A stretch of 12,378 nucleotides of DNA from positions 1 to 12,378 of the forward strand of contig DAIQRD010000075.1 in NCBI GenBank assembly GCA_036786445.1, written 5' to 3'. This DNA comes from JAAZMF01 sp036786445 (GTDB lineage: Bacteria; Bacillota; Limnochordia; DTU087). Numbering within the stretch: position 1 is the first letter of the stretch; each line of letters opens with the position of its first letter. A program made the translations under genes and the position numbers. Of this stretch, positions 5,798-12,378 are shown piece after piece. Below the pieces are notes generated by a model that was not told the DNA's origin, searched no databases, and saw nothing but the letters and a program-made list of their open reading frames with translations.

Positions 5798-6867
5798 AAA
5801 AGGTTGTGCAGATGTTTGTCACTGCGTTCGTGGTGGCCTTCATTTTGATCTATGTTACAGCACGCATTAATTCGCTTCAGGGTTACTCTGGGGCGGATAC
5901 CCTGACCATATACAACTGGGGTGATTACGTAGATCCCGACCTGATTGCTGTCTTTGAAGAGGAGTCTGGACTTAAAGTGATCTACCAGACCTTTGAATCC
6001 AATGAGGCAATGCTGACCAAGATTGCCCATGGAGGCAGCACCTTCGATGTTGTCATCCCGTCTGATTACGCCATCAACAAGATGAAGGAGCAGGGGTTGC
6101 TGATTCCGCTAGATCATGCTCAGTTGCCCAACTTGGAGCACATTGACCCCCGTTTTCTGGACCTGCCTTTTGATGAACGTAACGAATACTCCGTTCCTTA
6201 TTTTTGGGGGACTTTGGGGATCATCTATAACTCGGAACTACTAGGGGGCAAGCATCTGGAAAGCTGGCATGATTTATGGGATGATTCCCTGAGAAATGAA
6301 ATTATCTTGGTTGACAGTGCCCGGGAGGTAATAGGGCTAGGGCTGAATACTTTGGGCTATTCGCTGAACGATACCAACGCCGAGCATCTCCAAGAAGCCC
6401 AGGGCAAGTTAGAGGAGCTCATCCCCAACGTCAAGGCTATTGTCGGAGATGAGCTCAAGATGCTCTTGGCCAATGAGGAGGCTTCTGTTGGCCTTGTGTG
6501 GTCTGGTGATGCTGCCCTGATCATCGATGAGAATCCTAATCTAGACTATGTCATACCGGCTGAAGGGACCAACGTCTGGTTTGATAGCATGGTTATCCCG
6601 ATAACGGCAACCAACGTGGAGGGAGCCCACCAGTTCATCAACTTCATGCTTGATCCCGAGAACTCAGCCCTCAATACCGAGTATGTAGGCTACTCTACAC
6701 CCAACCAGACGGCTCTGGAGTATTTGCCAGAAGAGATTACCGAGGATGAAAGGTTCTACCCCGGTCCCGATATTACCGATAAACTGGAAGTCTATGAAAA
6801 CCTAGGCAAGCGTATGTTGGCCTACTACAACGAGCTTTTCTTGGAGTTCAAAATGCACAGGAAATAG
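5794..6867 (+). CDS. potD: Spermidine/putrescine-binding protein PotD
   Basis: The extracytoplasmic polyamine receptor of the transporter, 357 residues. The N-terminal hydrophobic segment (about 7-22) has no lipobox cysteine and no clear signal-peptidase-I site, so the protein is probably held by an uncleaved membrane anchor. The binding domain starts at about 36 (TLTIYNWGDYVDPDL). Residues corresponding, by alignment from memory, to E. coli PotD polyamine contacts are present: Trp42 and Tyr45, Ser90-Asp91-Tyr92, Asp174 and Glu178 (VDSAREV), Trp236 (VWSGDA), Trp262 and Asp264 (VWFDS), and Asn304/Gln305 (STPNQT). Polyamine binding is therefore well supported, but spermidine versus putrescine preference is not resolved. 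The GTG start overlaps the potC TGA (GTGA) with GGAGG upstream. It is the last gene of the operon. Confidence 0.94.
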   Translation: MKKVVQMFVTAFVVAFILIYVTARINSLQGYSGADTLTIYNWGDYVDPDLIAVFEEESGLKVIYQTFESNEAMLTKIAHGGSTFDVVIPSDYAINKMKEQGLLIPLDHAQLPNLEHIDPRFLDLPFDERNEYSVPYFWGTLGIIYNSELLGGKHLESWHDLWDDSLRNEIILVDSAREVIGLGLNTLGYSLNDTNAEHLQEAQGKLEELIPNVKAIVGDELKMLLANEEASVGLVWSGDAALIIDENPNLDYVIPAEGTNVWFDSMVIPITATNVEGAHQFINFMLDPENSALNTEYVGYSTPNQTALEYLPEEITEDERFYPGPDITDKLEVYENLGKRMLAYYNELFLEFKMHRK

Positions 6868-6882
6868 GATTGCTAGCCTATT
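6863..6882. terminator. Possible weak bidirectional hairpin between potD and purC
   Basis: AATAGG (6863-6868) and CCTATT (6877-6882) form a 6-bp stem with an 8-nt loop in the gap between the convergent potD and purC genes, with its left arm overlapping the potD stop. There is no T-tract on either side and the stem is AT-rich, so termination is doubtful. Confidence 0.2.
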
Positions 6883-7557
6883 CTAGGAGCCCAAGATGGC
6901 TTCGGCCAGCTCATTCGAGAGCAGTATCTTTCCGTCCTTGACCACACGCATGCTATCCCCTGATATTTCGTCTATGAGCAGGGGATAACCATCCACCGCT
7001 CCGAATTCGTATTTGATATCGATGAGGTCTAGGTTTCTACTAGCCAGGTCCGCCTTGATTAAAGCAGTGATTTCCCGGGCGGTCCTGGCCATATATTCCG
7101 CTTCGGTCGGGGTAACGATATCTAGGGCTGCCAGGGCATCGGTGGTAATCAGAGGATCGCCCCGTTTGTCATCTTTTAAGGTAAACTCTACCAAAGAAGG
7201 CAGCGGCGTGCCTTGCACTACGTATTTCCCATAGCGGCGCACAAAGCTGCCCCAGGCTTTCTCTCTACAGATCACTTCTAGTCCATAGGAATCGGCTGAT
7301 TTTACAATGATGCTATTAGGGGCTGCTCCCATGGCCACGAAGTGGCTGGGTATGCCTGCCGCATGCAATAGGCCAAAGAAGTGCACTGTGAGGCGGAGTG
7401 AAGCTCCACCTTTTCCCTCGATCTCGCCGATGACCTCGTTGGCTCCCGAATCAATCTTGCCCTCGGCGCCGGTCACAGCATCTTTGAACTGAAGCATGGT
7501 ATTGCCATCTTCCATAATAAAGACGTCTTTTGTCTTTCCCTCATATACCTTGCGCAA
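6883..7557 (-). CDS. purC: SAICAR synthetase (PurC)
   Basis: Phosphoribosylaminoimidazole-succinocarboxamide synthase, which uses ATP to join aspartate to CAIR in purine biosynthesis; cytosolic. The 224-residue product is slightly short for the family (E. coli 237). Seen: KVYEGKTKDVF at 3-13 (nucleotide-binding N-terminus), LEVICREKAWGSFVRRYG at 93-110, DPLITTDALAAL at 134-145, IKYEFG at 181-186, and LIDEISGDSMR at 194-204. The last corresponds to the family DEISPD segment with Pro replaced by Gly. The start is TTG 7557, with GGAGG 8 nt upstream and no ATG in frame nearby. It is a single gene pointing at potD with a 15-bp gap and no other purine genes nearby, so it is not in a pur operon here. 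Family call is firm. Divergence around 100-104 and Gly200 leaves room for a paralogue. Confidence 0.9.
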   Translation of the reverse strand: MRKVYEGKTKDVFIMEDGNTMLQFKDAVTGAEGKIDSGANEVIGEIEGKGGASLRLTVHFFGLLHAAGIPSHFVAMGAAPNSIIVKSADSYGLEVICREKAWGSFVRRYGKYVVQGTPLPSLVEFTLKDDKRGDPLITTDALAALDIVTPTEAEYMARTAREITALIKADLASRNLDLIDIKYEFGAVDGYPLLIDEISGDSMRVVKDGKILLSNELAEAILGS

Positions 7558-7650
7558 TCAATGTCCCTCCAATAGTCCGCTTGATTTTGTGCTAAGACAA
7601 GTCTACCACATGGAGTCTGCCTATCCAAGGGAGTTCGGTGGGGGAGGAAA

Positions 7651-7695
7651 ATGGGTTTCCAGTGTGTAAATAGGGAGTGGCTACCTCCCTGGTAG
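7651..7695 (+). CDS. Possible 14-residue leader peptide upstream of the PHP gene
   Basis: GGGGGAGG ends 3 nt before ATG 7651, followed by 14 codons (MGFQCVNREWLPPW) and TAG at 7693. The spacing of the ribosome site is shorter than ideal. The codons overlap two mutually exclusive hairpins, and the last codons include Trp, Leu, Pro, Pro and Trp. Such a layout resembles a translation-controlled leader, but a chance ORF of this size is common. Confidence 0.22.
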   Translation: MGFQCVNREWLPPW

Positions 7696-7715
7696 CCTAG
7701 CTTTGTTTCCAGTGT
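7655..7715. repeat. 11-bp direct repeat flanking the hairpin region
   Basis: GTTTCCAGTGT occurs at 7655-7665 and again at 7705-7715, exactly 50 bp apart, on either side of the alternative hairpins. It could be a duplicated binding site or a small local duplication. Confidence 0.5.
7672..7708 (+). terminator. Alternative hairpins (attenuator-like) before the PHP gene
   Basis: GGCTACC (7679-7685), loop TCCCT, GGTAGCC (7691-7697) form a perfect 7-bp stem followed by a loose T-rich tail (TAGCTTTGTTT). A competing 6-bp stem, AGGGAG (7672-7677) with CTCCCT (7685-7690), shares bases with it, so only one can form. The terminator strength is modest because the T-tract is interrupted. Confidence 0.35.
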
Positions 7716-7753
7716 TCTCGCATGATAGGTCTTAAGGGATGAGGGATCAGAAC

Positions 7754-9262
7754 ATGGCGATTTTCACGTGTAGATTTGGCGTCGAAGATGCCAAGACTGT
7801 CAGACGCTTTCCGTTGGAGGTTCCGGAAGGTACCAAGGAGATCTTGATATCTGGTGACTTTGAGGCCCGGATAGAGACAGACGATGCCAAGAATCGGGAG
7901 TTGGTTATGCCAGCGTTGCGCCGCTATGCAGCGGGCGATCCAGAGTTCGACCGGCTGACACCGGAAGAGCAATCTCGCTTTGAGGAGGCCCATTACAAGT
8001 TGATGGGGCCAGTCCGCAATTTGATCAACTATACACTCATCGATACTATGGGGGAGCATAGGGCCCGGGGTAATAACCGGTTCTTTGAAACCGTTCAATT
8101 GGCCGAGACCACGTCTAGTCTAGGATGTGTCCCAGGCCCCTTGGTGGCTGGCCAATGGGAGCTGGTGGTGGAGGCCCATGCAGTGGTAACTGGTGAACTT
8201 GCCGTGGATATGGAGGTACTGATGAATGATACCATTACCCAGGGGATCAAGGCCACCGAGATCCGGAGTCAGGAAGAACAGGATTATCTGTCTTTTCAAT
8301 TGCCTAGCATTAAGCCAAAGGGGCCGGGATGGTATGCTGGAGATTTCCACCTGCATACTCATCACAGTGATGGTAGTCATCCCATGGCGGAAGTTATGGA
8401 GGCACTACATGGCCGAGGCTATGATTTTCTCGTCTTGACGGATCACAATACCACCCTTGGTTGGAAAGAGGAGTATAATGACCACATGTTGGTCATCCCA
8501 GGTATTGAGGTCACAACATTTTACGGGCATGCGGTGGTAGTCAACAGGCAAGGTGAGATTGATTGGTTCGATTTCAACAAGGAGACAACCTTTGATGAGC
8601 TTGCCGCTGAGTTGAGACCTGCGGGCTCTTTGCTATCTATAGCCCATCCCTATTGCATAGGTGATCCAGTTTGCACCGGATGCAGCTGGGACTATACTAA
8701 TCTGAACTGGGGAGCAGCGGACCTAATTGAAGTCTGGGCGGGATCATGGTATCAGCGCCGGCCTGAGAACCGCAAAGCCCTGATAAAATGGGAACAGCTG
8801 CTTAATGAAGGTCATCGTCTAGTACCGGTGGGGGGGACAGATACCCACAGGCTCGGGCCCGATCCCGGTGATTGCGGAAAGACCTATGTATATTCGGAAA
8901 GCTATACCAGAGATGGAATAATGGAAGGTCTGCGGAGAGGGCAAGTTTTCGTATCATCAGGTCCTCTGGTGGAGTGCTTCATGGAGGCTGCAGACGGGGG
9001 GTGCCATGGGATCGGGGCAGAGGTATCAAGCGCGATTGGAGAAAGCTGTGTTTTCAAAGGTACGGTTAAAGGGCTAGATAGGCGATGCCAATTGGAATTA
9101 GTGAAAATGGGGAACGTTGTCCAGGAGCTGGCAGTTGGTCCGGGAGATACAGAATTTGCCTGGACTGAAGCAGTCGACGGCGATGCATGGTACTACTTGA
9201 GGATATATGACACAAAACGGCGGTTGATGGCGCTTACCAACGCTATTTTCTTGGTCTGCTAA
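7754..9262 (+). CDS. CehA/McbA-family PHP-domain metallohydrolase
   Basis: A 502-residue protein with an N-terminal mainly beta region (about 1-190, no signal peptide) and a PHP metal-dependent hydrolase domain (about 195-405). Seen metal-binding motifs: GDFHLHTHHSDG at 196-207 (His199, His201), LTDHNT at 228-233 (Asp230, His231), PGIEVT at 249-254 (Glu252), GHAV at 258-261, SIAHPY at 295-300 (His298) and GGTDTH at 360-365 (Asp363, His365). The set is complete, so an active di- or trinuclear-metal hydrolase is expected. A third region (about 405-502) looks like a beta domain. The family includes the carbaryl hydrolase CehA, but most members have unknown substrates, often phosphoesters. ATG 7754 is preferred over ATG 7739 because GAGGGA lies 7 nt before it. 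It is a lone gene closed by a good terminator. Substrate unknown. Confidence 0.85.
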   Translation: MAIFTCRFGVEDAKTVRRFPLEVPEGTKEILISGDFEARIETDDAKNRELVMPALRRYAAGDPEFDRLTPEEQSRFEEAHYKLMGPVRNLINYTLIDTMGEHRARGNNRFFETVQLAETTSSLGCVPGPLVAGQWELVVEAHAVVTGELAVDMEVLMNDTITQGIKATEIRSQEEQDYLSFQLPSIKPKGPGWYAGDFHLHTHHSDGSHPMAEVMEALHGRGYDFLVLTDHNTTLGWKEEYNDHMLVIPGIEVTTFYGHAVVVNRQGEIDWFDFNKETTFDELAAELRPAGSLLSIAHPYCIGDPVCTGCSWDYTNLNWGAADLIEVWAGSWYQRRPENRKALIKWEQLLNEGHRLVPVGGTDTHRLGPDPGDCGKTYVYSESYTRDGIMEGLRRGQVFVSSGPLVECFMEAADGGCHGIGAEVSSAIGESCVFKGTVKGLDRRCQLELVKMGNVVQELAVGPGDTEFAWTEAVDGDAWYYLRIYDTKRRLMALTNAIFLVC

Positions 9263-9297
9263 CGTAGCGGCGCAGTAGTGTAATCTGGCGGTAGACT

Positions 9298-9340
9298 AGA
9301 TTCCGTTGGCCCTTGTTGATGGGTTAGCGGAATCTTTGTT
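9298..9340 (+). terminator. Rho-independent terminator after the PHP gene
   Basis: AGATTCCG (9298-9305) pairs perfectly with CGGAATCT (9328-9335), with an inner CCC/GGG pairing (9310-9312 with 9321-9323), followed by TTTGTTTT. It lies 36 bp after the stop codon of the PHP gene. Confidence 0.75.
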
Positions 9341-9457
9341 TTCGTTTAGGTAGCATGAACGAGGCGGGGCTGATGGAGTGGCAAAGTTGATTTTAGTAAC
9401 AATTTTGCAACGGTTCAAAGGAATATCTGTCTCCGTGTAGTAGTTAATGATTAGAAA

Positions 9458-9476
9458 GTAAGTTAAAATAACTAAC
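9458..9476. promoter_or_regulatory. Palindrome over the likely -10 of the ROK gene
   Basis: GTAAGTTA (9458-9465), AAA, TAACTAAC (9469-9476) form an 8-3-8 palindrome with one mismatch; the inner 5 bp are perfect. It contains TAAAAT (9464-9469), a five-of-six -10 match, though no good -35 is seen 16-18 bp upstream. The A/T-rich GTTAGTTA arms recall XylR-type operators. Autorepression by the ROK protein starting 14 bp downstream is inferred. Confidence 0.4.
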
Positions 9477-9490
9477 TAAGGGTCGAGGCC

Positions 9491-10690
9491 ATGCAGCAGC
9501 AAGGTATGAATTCCCAAGATAACCGAGAACACAATCGCGCAGCTATTCTTACTCTCATCCGTAGCAATGGACCAGTGTCCCGGGCGGAGTTGGCGCGACT
9601 CAGTGGGCTGAGTAAGCCTGTGGTGACTGACATCGTTGATTCGCTCATGTCCGCGGACTTGGTTTTTGAAAGCTATAAAGCCAGAACCGGCATGGGGAGG
9701 CGCCCCGTTATGCTGGAGCTTAACCAGGATCATTTGCGGATTGTGGGGATTGATCTGGCTAGAACCCAGATTGAGCTGATGGTTACCGACCTAGCTGGGG
9801 AATGTCTGGAGAGTATCAAACAAGAACTAGACACTGAAGCCCCTGGAATATCGGGTGAGCAGATACTAGAGTCCTTGCGTTGGTCGTTGGAGCAGATCCA
9901 AGCTCGACATGAGTTGATTGGGATTGGGATTGGCTGCCCGATTCCGTTAAGTACCCGTGGCCACATAGTTGTGGGAGCGTCTGCACCCGAGGGCTGGTCC
10001 AATATAGATTTAGAAAATGTGCTCTGCCAAGAGTTTGGAGTGCCGGTTTTCGTCGGCAACGATGCTAACGTAGCTGCCCTCTATGAGAAATGGTATGGAG
10101 AGGCGTCCAAATTCCAGGATTTCCTTTATATCATGGTGGGAAAGGGCGTCGGTGCAGGGATCTTCTGTAATGGCAACATGCTATTGGGTAAATCCGGTAT
10201 TGCCGGTGAATTTGGCCATATGTCTATCAATCCCGGTGGGGCCCAGTGCGTATGCGGCAATCGGGGCTGTTTGGAAACGGAGCTTTCCGTTAATGCCCTG
10301 TTACGGAAGGCGGCCTTGGCATCGGAAGGCAAGATCAGCAGCCTGGAGCTGCTACTCGAGCAGCTCGCCGCCGATGATAGAGACATGCAGCATTTGCTAA
10401 CGGAATACGCATATGTAGCGGGTAGGCATATTGGGAACCTAATAGATATTTTCAATCCTGAAGCAGTGATTATTGGCGGTGAGATAGCCCGATTGGAGCG
10501 GTTTTTAGTCAGTGGGTTAAAGCAGAGCATCGAAGATACTATCCACCCCATGCTGCAAGGGAGCTATGAGTTCACTTTTTCTGAGGCCACGGAGAACAAG
10601 GTGGCCAAAGGAGCATCGGTCTTGGTGCAACAGCATTTCTTTGCCTATCCTCACAAATATATCCCAGCCTTCGAGCGGGTCTCATCGTGA
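9491..10690 (+). CDS. ROK-family transcriptional regulator (NagC/XylR type)
   Basis: A 399-residue sugar-responsive DNA-binding regulator. The N-terminal winged helix (about 17-65) has SRAELARLSGLSKPVVTDIV at 30-49 as its helix-turn-helix. The ROK fold follows: GIDLARTQIELMVTDL at 86-101, GNDANVAALYEKWYGEA at 189-205, GKGVGAGIF at 218-226, and the ROK zinc motif with Glu240, His243, Cys253, Cys255 and Cys260. The N-terminal phosphate loop reads DLARTQ rather than the kinase DLGGT, so it is probably a repressor without kinase activity. ATG 9491 has AAGGG 8 nt upstream. The sugar ABC transporter genes begin 204 bp downstream on the same strand, and these are its most likely targets, with the effector being their transported sugar or its phosphate. 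Inducer identity cannot be read from sequence. Confidence 0.92.
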   Translation: MQQQGMNSQDNREHNRAAILTLIRSNGPVSRAELARLSGLSKPVVTDIVDSLMSADLVFESYKARTGMGRRPVMLELNQDHLRIVGIDLARTQIELMVTDLAGECLESIKQELDTEAPGISGEQILESLRWSLEQIQARHELIGIGIGCPIPLSTRGHIVVGASAPEGWSNIDLENVLCQEFGVPVFVGNDANVAALYEKWYGEASKFQDFLYIMVGKGVGAGIFCNGNMLLGKSGIAGEFGHMSINPGGAQCVCGNRGCLETELSVNALLRKAALASEGKISSLELLLEQLAADDRDMQHLLTEYAYVAGRHIGNLIDIFNPEAVIIGGEIARLERFLVSGLKQSIEDTIHPMLQGSYEFTFSEATENKVAKGASVLVQQHFFAYPHKYIPAFERVSS

Positions 10691-10705
10691 GATCGTTCGT
10701 GTAGT

Positions 10706-10729
10706 AGACCCGCCAACATAAGGCGGTCT
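10706..10729. repeat. Hairpin-forming inverted repeat after the ROK gene
   Basis: AGACCCGCC (10706-10714) and GGCGGTCT (10722-10729) pair with a single bulged C around a 7-nt loop. It is 16 bp after the ROK stop and could help end that transcript, but no T-tract follows. Confidence 0.35.
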
Positions 10730-10739
10730 CAGTAGATGG

Positions 10740-10777
10740 CTCTAGCATAGTTTTAGGTGTAGACAACTATGCTAGAG
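10740..10777. promoter_or_regulatory. Perfect 13-bp inverted repeat upstream of the sugar-binding protein gene
   Basis: CTCTAGCATAGTT (10740-10752) is the exact reverse complement of AACTATGCTAGAG (10765-10777), separated by 12 nt. There is no T-tract after it, which argues against a simple terminator, and it sits 118 bp upstream of the sugar-binding protein start. A regulator binding site (perhaps of the adjacent ROK protein), an mRNA processing or stability stem, or a stem in the leader RNA are all possible. Confidence 0.55.
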
Positions 10778-10825
10778 TTAGGTTCAGTCCAGGATTTGGT
10801 AGTAAGGAGGTGGTGCCGGGTAAAT

Positions 10826-10879
10826 ATGGTATTCAAGTCGGTAGCACGCGCAGTCAGTACAGTCCAACTTGCACTTTAG
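10826..10879 (+). CDS. Possible 17-residue ORF ahead of the sugar-binding protein
   Basis: ATG 10826 to TAG 10877 encodes 17 residues (MVFKSVARAVSTVQLAL) and ends directly before the AAGGAGG of the next gene. An AAGGAGG at 10804-10810 lies upstream, but 15 nt away, too far for efficient initiation. It could be a short translated leader or simply chance. Confidence 0.15.
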   Translation: MVFKSVARAVSTVQLAL

Positions 10880-10894
10880 AAGGAGGTTACTGTT

Positions 10895-12271
10895 TTGCTG
10901 GAGTTGTTTTCTAAGCGCAGCCTATTGTGTGTAACCATTCTCGTTCTGACGATTTTCGTGGGGACAATGGCAGCAACCGCTGCTCCGAAATTGCGGGTAG
11001 TTAGCTCCATTTCCGGTGGTAAGACTCCTGAAGAAAGCAAACTGTTCGCCAAGGAGGTAGGGGAGGCCCTTGGACTAGATGTAGAGTGGATCCAGCCTTC
11101 TGGCGACGACTATCTCCAGACCGCCATGCGGGGTGGGGAGCGTTTTGACCTAATCTATTTGAACACTCCTTTTATGGATGTGTTGGTGGATCAAGGCGCT
11201 TTGACTCCGTTGACGGACTTCATCACCTCATCTCCTATACTTTCCGATCCTGCGGTAATACCTACCGGAGAATGGGAGATGCTGCGCTATCCCAATGGGC
11301 AGATCTACTCGGTGTTCAACAAATATGAAGGTGGAACCATGCCTACTGTCCGGGCTGACTGGCTTGAGAAGTTAGGCTTAGATGTTCCCGAGACATTAGA
11401 TGAGTTTTATGCAGTGCTGAAGGCGTTCAAGGAGTTGGATCCTGACGGCAACGGCAAACATGATACCTACGGGCTTTCCACCGCAGGCCTATACGATATC
11501 CAAGGCTTCATGGGAGCTTTTGGTGTCAAGGCTCGCTATGTTATCGACGAGGACGGTCGCCGCACTATCCCCTTCGCGAGCGATGCGGCTATTCCAGCAT
11601 TTGAGTGGCTGAACAAGTTGTACAAAGAGGGTATCCTCGATCCTAACTTCGTTACCAATTCTACTGCCGAAATGCGCAACCTTTTCCTAGCCGATCGTGT
11701 GGGTATGGTGACCTATTGGGACATGTGGGTAGGCCTCTTTAACTCCATGCGCTTACAAGACGATCCCAATACCGACTTCAGAGCCATGGGTATTGCAGGG
11801 CCAGTAGGCCCCAATGGCGAACGGATCCTCCGCCGAGGAGATCCAAGTATCTGGGCTATTCCTGCCAACGCCAGCAACCCTGAAGGCGCCAAGAAGTTCT
11901 TGGAATTCTGGCATACAGAAGCCGGGATTACCCTTGGTTCTGTCGGTGTTAAAGACCATGACTATGTCGTCAAGCCCGATGGCACCATGGAGCTAACCGA
12001 GGTCGGCAAAACACACAACATGGACCATGGTGTACCCCGCTGGTACAATACCAACGTCAAGGCACCATTTGGCAGCTTGCCCGGGGTGAAAGAAGCCGAA
12101 GTGTTTGTCAATCTATATGGGTCCTTGGAGGTTTCCACCGCCGATTGGCCCAGGGCAGAGAAAATCGTACAGGACTACTCATTCCAGGCAATCACAGGCA
12201 AGATGGCACCCGCGGCTGCTGTAAAGAAGATGCATGAGGAGCTGCTCAAGGCCAAGTTGATCGACTACTGA
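10895..12271 (+). CDS. Family 1 extracellular sugar-binding protein of an ABC importer
   Basis: A 458-residue solute-binding protein, probably delivering an oligosaccharide to the permeases encoded just downstream. The start is TTG 10895, with AAGGAGG 8 nt upstream. The signal sequence has basic residues (7-8), a hydrophobic core (about 10-24) and an Ala-rich site (ATA at 27-29), so signal peptidase I cleavage is expected. There is no lipobox, unusual if the cell has a single membrane. Residues 182-190 (DPDGNGKHD) form an EF-hand-like calcium loop, as in AlgQ- and LplA-type binding proteins. GDPSIWAIPANASNPEGAKK at about 316-335 is the typical late hinge region of the family. The preceding ROK regulator and following permease start make this the first gene of a sugar ABC operon. 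The sugar is not determinable. Confidence 0.9.
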   Translation: MLELFSKRSLLCVTILVLTIFVGTMAATAAPKLRVVSSISGGKTPEESKLFAKEVGEALGLDVEWIQPSGDDYLQTAMRGGERFDLIYLNTPFMDVLVDQGALTPLTDFITSSPILSDPAVIPTGEWEMLRYPNGQIYSVFNKYEGGTMPTVRADWLEKLGLDVPETLDEFYAVLKAFKELDPDGNGKHDTYGLSTAGLYDIQGFMGAFGVKARYVIDEDGRRTIPFASDAAIPAFEWLNKLYKEGILDPNFVTNSTAEMRNLFLADRVGMVTYWDMWVGLFNSMRLQDDPNTDFRAMGIAGPVGPNGERILRRGDPSIWAIPANASNPEGAKKFLEFWHTEAGITLGSVGVKDHDYVVKPDGTMELTEVGKTHNMDHGVPRWYNTNVKAPFGSLPGVKEAEVFVNLYGSLEVSTADWPRAEKIVQDYSFQAITGKMAPAAAVKKMHEELLKAKLIDY

Positions 12272-12327
12272 TCGAATTGATTTCCTAAAGGTGATCTTGA
12301 TGGGGCGCAAAACTAGGGGGGTCTATC

Positions 12328-12378
12328 GTGAGCAGGCTCAAACTTCGCAAGTATTCACAGCTGTATCTCATGGCACTA
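12328..12378 (+). CDS. Start of a probable sugar ABC permease (partial)
   Basis: GTG 12328 is preceded by AGGGGGG (12315-12321) with 6-nt spacing. The 17 visible codons (VSRLKLRKYSQLYLMAL) give a basic start followed by YLMAL, like the N-terminus of LplB/UgpA-type permeases, where a first membrane segment follows. It lies 56 bp after the binding-protein stop on the same strand. The window ends before any diagnostic motif, so the call rests mostly on context. An out-of-frame ATG at 12300 is the alternative reading. Confidence 0.5.
   Translation, partial: MSRLKLRKYSQLYLMAL

Noticed and set aside
8120..8380. Minus-strand ORF of 86 codons within the PHP gene
   Set aside because: Antisense shadow of the PHP metallohydrolase; no supporting features.
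10928..10930. Cys12 of the sugar-binding protein as a lipobox cysteine
   Set aside because: It is preceded by Leu at the -1 position and lies before, not after, the hydrophobic core, so it does not fit a lipoprotein signal.

Overview
The window is about 12.4 kb of dense bacterial chromosome with roughly balanced base composition. Genes are short-spaced, Shine-Dalgarno sites are strong (AGGAGG or GGAGG), and ATG, GTG and TTG starts are all used. There are no rRNA, tRNA, CRISPR, transposase or phage genes. A DtxR-family regulator beside feoA, RpiB, an operon-encoded PotABCD, a GH42 galactosidase and a ROK/family-1 ABC sugar locus suggest a saccharolytic anaerobe of the Bacillota. Neither solute-binding protein has a lipobox: PotD looks membrane-anchored and the sugar-binding protein has a signal-peptidase-I-like site. 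That would also suit a two-membrane (for example Limnochordia-like) lineage. The taxonomic placement is inference only.

Layout. Positions 1-2263, minus strand, transcribed right to left: a sigma-A type promoter with a DtxR-box-like operator, a DtxR/MntR-type regulator, then an ORF that begins as FeoA and continues in frame as the C-terminal half of a MalG-type sugar ABC permease, then a GH42 beta-galactosidase running off the left edge. A metal-homeostasis operon has been joined to the distal part of a galactoside-uptake operon, either by a real deletion or by an assembly join. Positions 2264-2728, minus strand: rpiB. Positions 2729-3114: a divergent regulatory region with promoters in both directions and an unusually structured, terminator-ended segment just before the potA promoter.

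Positions 3097-6867, plus strand: a complete, tightly coupled spermidine/putrescine operon potA-potB-potC-potD (11-nt overlap, direct abutment, 4-nt GTGA overlap). The strongest ribosome-binding site of potA faces an ATC codon rather than ATG. Positions 6883-7557, minus strand: a short PurC converging on potD. Positions 7558-7753 are a leader with alternative hairpins, a possible 14-residue leader peptide and a direct repeat. Positions 7754-9262: a CehA/McbA-type PHP metallohydrolase with a good terminator.

Positions 9491-10690: a ROK-family repressor with a palindrome over its likely -10. After a 205-bp gap containing a perfect 13-bp inverted repeat come a sugar-binding protein with a calcium-loop motif (10895-12271) and the first codons of what looks like its permease (12328 to the edge). 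The ROK protein most likely controls this sugar transporter. No single new multi-gene system is evident. The most unusual items are the FeoA/permease chimera, the structured potA leader with the odd start codon, and the leader region of the PHP gene.
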